The position numbers were made by a program, and so were the translations under genes. The notes below the pieces were generated by a model. It was not told the origin of the DNA, did not search any database, and was given only the letters and a program-made list of their open reading frames with translations. 6,709 nt of DNA. It comes from Kiritimatiellales bacterium (GTDB taxonomy: Bacteria; Verrucomicrobiota; Kiritimatiellia; Kiritimatiellales; Pontiellaceae). The first letter of the stretch is position 1; every line of letters starts with the position of its first letter. The stretch is from contig JABDQT010000136.1 of NCBI GenBank assembly GCA_013042165.1, positions 1-6,709 on the forward strand. The letters run 5' to 3'. Below, in pieces: positions 5,893 through 6,709 of this stretch.

Positions 5893-5911
5893 AATCCCTC
5901 CCTTTCCGCCA
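5893..5911 (+). repeat. Direct repeat copy 2: displaced tRNA-Ser 3' end
   Basis: Exact 19-base copy of the tRNA-Ser 3' end including CCA. It has no 5' acceptor strand or anticodon arm, so it cannot by itself be a tRNA. A terminator follows 7 nt later, as it does after the true tRNA. Confidence 0.9.
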
Positions 5912-5918
5912 GATACTG

Positions 5919-5956
5919 AAAGACTGCCACGTGCATACTTGGTGGTCTTTTTTTTT
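5919..5956 (+). terminator. Second Rho-independent terminator after the displaced tRNA end
   Basis: AAAGACTGCCA (5919-5929) pairs with TGGTGGTCTTT (5940-5950) over 11 positions including two G-U pairs. The loop is 10 nt, and the run of nine T (5948-5956) includes the last three bases of the stem. The outer AAAGAC/GTCTTT part matches the first terminator, so this looks like a diverged copy of it, or the original terminator of the tRNA gene. Confidence 0.85.
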
Positions 5957-6013
5957 ATCGTTCTGAGGAGCGCAAGCCTCTTGAAGGTCGGGGTTTTGGC
6001 TTGAGTCGGGAAG

Positions 6014-6031
6014 GCAAACCTCTAAGGTTGC
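6014..6031 (+). promoter_or_regulatory. Small hairpin in the leader of hom
   Basis: GCAAACCT (6014-6021) and AGGTTGC (6025-6031) can form a 7-bp stem with one bulged A and a 3-nt loop, followed after a few bases by TTTTT (6038-6042). It lies about 30 nt before the homoserine dehydrogenase start. It could act as an attenuator, but the stem is short and the T-run is displaced, so function is speculative. I saw no leader peptide rich in threonine, isoleucine or methionine. Confidence 0.25.
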
Positions 6032-6060
6032 GGGTCGTTTTTAGAACAGAAAGAGAGCTC

Positions 6061-6709
6061 ATGAAAGAGATCAAAATCGGCATTCTTGGATTCGGCACGG
6101 TAGGGGCCGGCGTGGTGGAAGGTATCCAGAAAAACGGGGCGCTGATGGCCGAACGAACCGGTATCACACCGATCGTTGCGAAAATTGCGGACCTCGACAT
6201 CGAAACCGACCGCGGCATCGACCTGCCTGACGGCGTGCTGACGACCGATGCCATGTCGGTTATTACCGACGAAGGCATCGATCTGATCGTGGAGCTGGTG
6301 GGCGGCACCACGGTGGCGCGCACCTTTACCCTCGAGGCGCTCAAGCAGGGCAAGCCGGTGGTCACGGCCAACAAGGCGCTGCTGGCGGATCACGGCGAGG
6401 AGATCTACAAGACCGCGCGCGAAAACAATACCGGCATCTACTATGAAGCGGCAGTGGGCGGCGGTATTCCGATCCTGCGCGCGCAGCGTGCCGGGTTGAT
6501 CGGCAACCATATCGAGAGCATCTACGGGATCCTGAACGGTACCTGCAACTATATCCTCACCCGCATGTAGCGCGAAGGCCTGCCGTTCGATGAAATCCTG
6601 GCCGATGCGCAGGCGCTGGGATATGCCGAAACCCCGCCCGATCTGGATATCGACGGCATCGATACGGCCCACAAGGCGGTGGTGCTGGCCTCCATGGCCT
6701 ATGGTGCGC
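6061..6709 (+). pseudogene. hom: Homoserine dehydrogenase, partial, interrupted by an in-frame TAG
   Basis: Homoserine dehydrogenase reduces aspartate-4-semialdehyde to homoserine with NAD(P)H, on the way to threonine and methionine. From the ATG at 6061 (preceded by AAGAGAG) the product shows the nucleotide-binding ILGFGTVGAGV (residues 8-18) and VTANKALLADHGEE (101-114, with Lys105). It then shows YYEAAVGGGIPILR (127-140) and the NGTCNYILTRM signature (159-169). A TAG at 6568-6570 then interrupts the frame. In the same frame the family sequence resumes directly: [25 protein letters not shown], up to the window edge. Asp201 and Lys205 of GIDTAHK match the catalytic Asp/Lys pair described in the yeast enzyme (Asp219/Lys223), so a product ending at the TAG should be inactive. 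The codon aligns with a variable position; CAG (Gln) to TAG is a likely single change. It may be a true nonsense mutation, a sequence error or a readthrough site. Confidence 0.85.
6568..6570 (+). other. In-frame amber codon inside hom
   Basis: TAG sits between codons for TRM and REGL in a segment where homoserine dehydrogenases run uninterrupted. Coding on both sides is in one frame with no base gained or lost, so this is a substitution and not a frameshift. Confidence 0.9.

Larger units (their letters stand above)
5775..5911 (+). repeat. 137-bp tRNA-3'-end-bounded unit (possible tiny insertion at tRNA-Ser)
   Basis: This segment lies between the two tRNA-end copies and has no credible protein-coding capacity. 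It begins with the tRNA terminator, then holds a small AACCC/GGGTT hairpin (5828-5844) and a perfect CTTGCAT-GAA-ATGCAAG hairpin (5860-5876). GAGGGTTTGA (5838-5847) reproduces the 5' half of the tRNA T-arm and could pair with CCCTC at 5896-5900. The second tRNA end therefore keeps a T-arm split by about 46 nt, but lacks the acceptor 5' strand, D-arm and anticodon arm. It may be a short non-autonomous insertion that restored the tRNA 3' end, or a decayed duplication. No integrase lies in the window. Confidence 0.5.

Noticed and set aside
5775..5911. CRISPR array or second complete tRNA after tRNA-Ser
   Set aside because: There is only one repeat pair, not a regular array, and the second tRNA-like piece has no acceptor 5' strand, D-arm or anticodon arm.
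5718..5936. Minus-strand open frame of 72 codons ending over the tRNA-Ser
   Set aside because: Its C-terminal GRDSNPR stretch is the well-known false peptide made by reading a serine tRNA antisense; the tRNA is complete and real.
6001..6060. TTG at 6001 as the start of homoserine dehydrogenase
   Set aside because: It would add 20 residues with no family counterpart. The ATG at 6061 has a purine-rich ribosome site and gives the standard N-terminus just before GFGTVG.
6568..6570. Genome-wide reassignment of TAG to a sense codon
   Set aside because: TAG is the expected stop of pgpA, aroC, tatA and the CPBP gene, each ending at the family's normal length, so TAG normally terminates here.
6022..6672. 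216-codon minus-strand open frame across hom
   Set aside because: It is a shadow of the GC-rich hom frame, with no recognisable motif or start signal.

Overview
The window looks like an ordinary chromosomal stretch of a GC-rich, Gram-negative-type bacterium. Chorismate synthase is of the longer-motif kind seen in cyanobacteria and PVC bacteria. There is a Tat secretion operon, and a CAAX-protease homologue of the kind I associate with PEP-CTERM/exosortase organisms. Together these suggest the Verrucomicrobiota/Kiritimatiellota/Lentisphaerota part of the PVC superphylum. That placement is inference from family resemblance, not proof.

Layout. Bases 1-253 hold the 3' end of rsmE (16S rRNA m3U1498 methyltransferase), followed closely by pgpA (phosphatidylglycerophosphatase A). 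A membrane-anchored TPR protein runs on the minus strand (726-1850), tail to tail with pgpA, and their stop codons overlap. After a 184-bp divergent intergenic region comes a compact plus-strand operon: aroC, a TatB-like gene with a very acidic tail, tatC, tatA, and a CPBP-family intramembrane protease. Gaps are 14, -17, 3 and 6 nt, so the Tat translocase is co-transcribed with a shikimate-pathway gene and a putative membrane protease.

Bases 5518-6060 are non-coding but densely structured. They contain a 12-bp inverted repeat, a long GC-rich hairpin, a complete tRNA-Ser(GCU) with encoded CCA, and an intrinsic terminator. A second exact copy of the last 19 bases of the tRNA lies 137 bp downstream, again followed by a terminator. 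The spacer contains a T-arm-like piece split by about 46 nt. This resembles a tiny tRNA-targeted insertion or a duplicated tRNA 3' end, and it is the most unusual structure here.

The window ends inside a homoserine dehydrogenase gene (threonine/methionine synthesis). Its frame is broken by a single TAG codon at 6568-6570, after which clear homoserine dehydrogenase coding continues in the same frame. TAG ends four other genes here, so wholesale reassignment is unlikely. A nonsense mutation, sequence error or local readthrough are the options.
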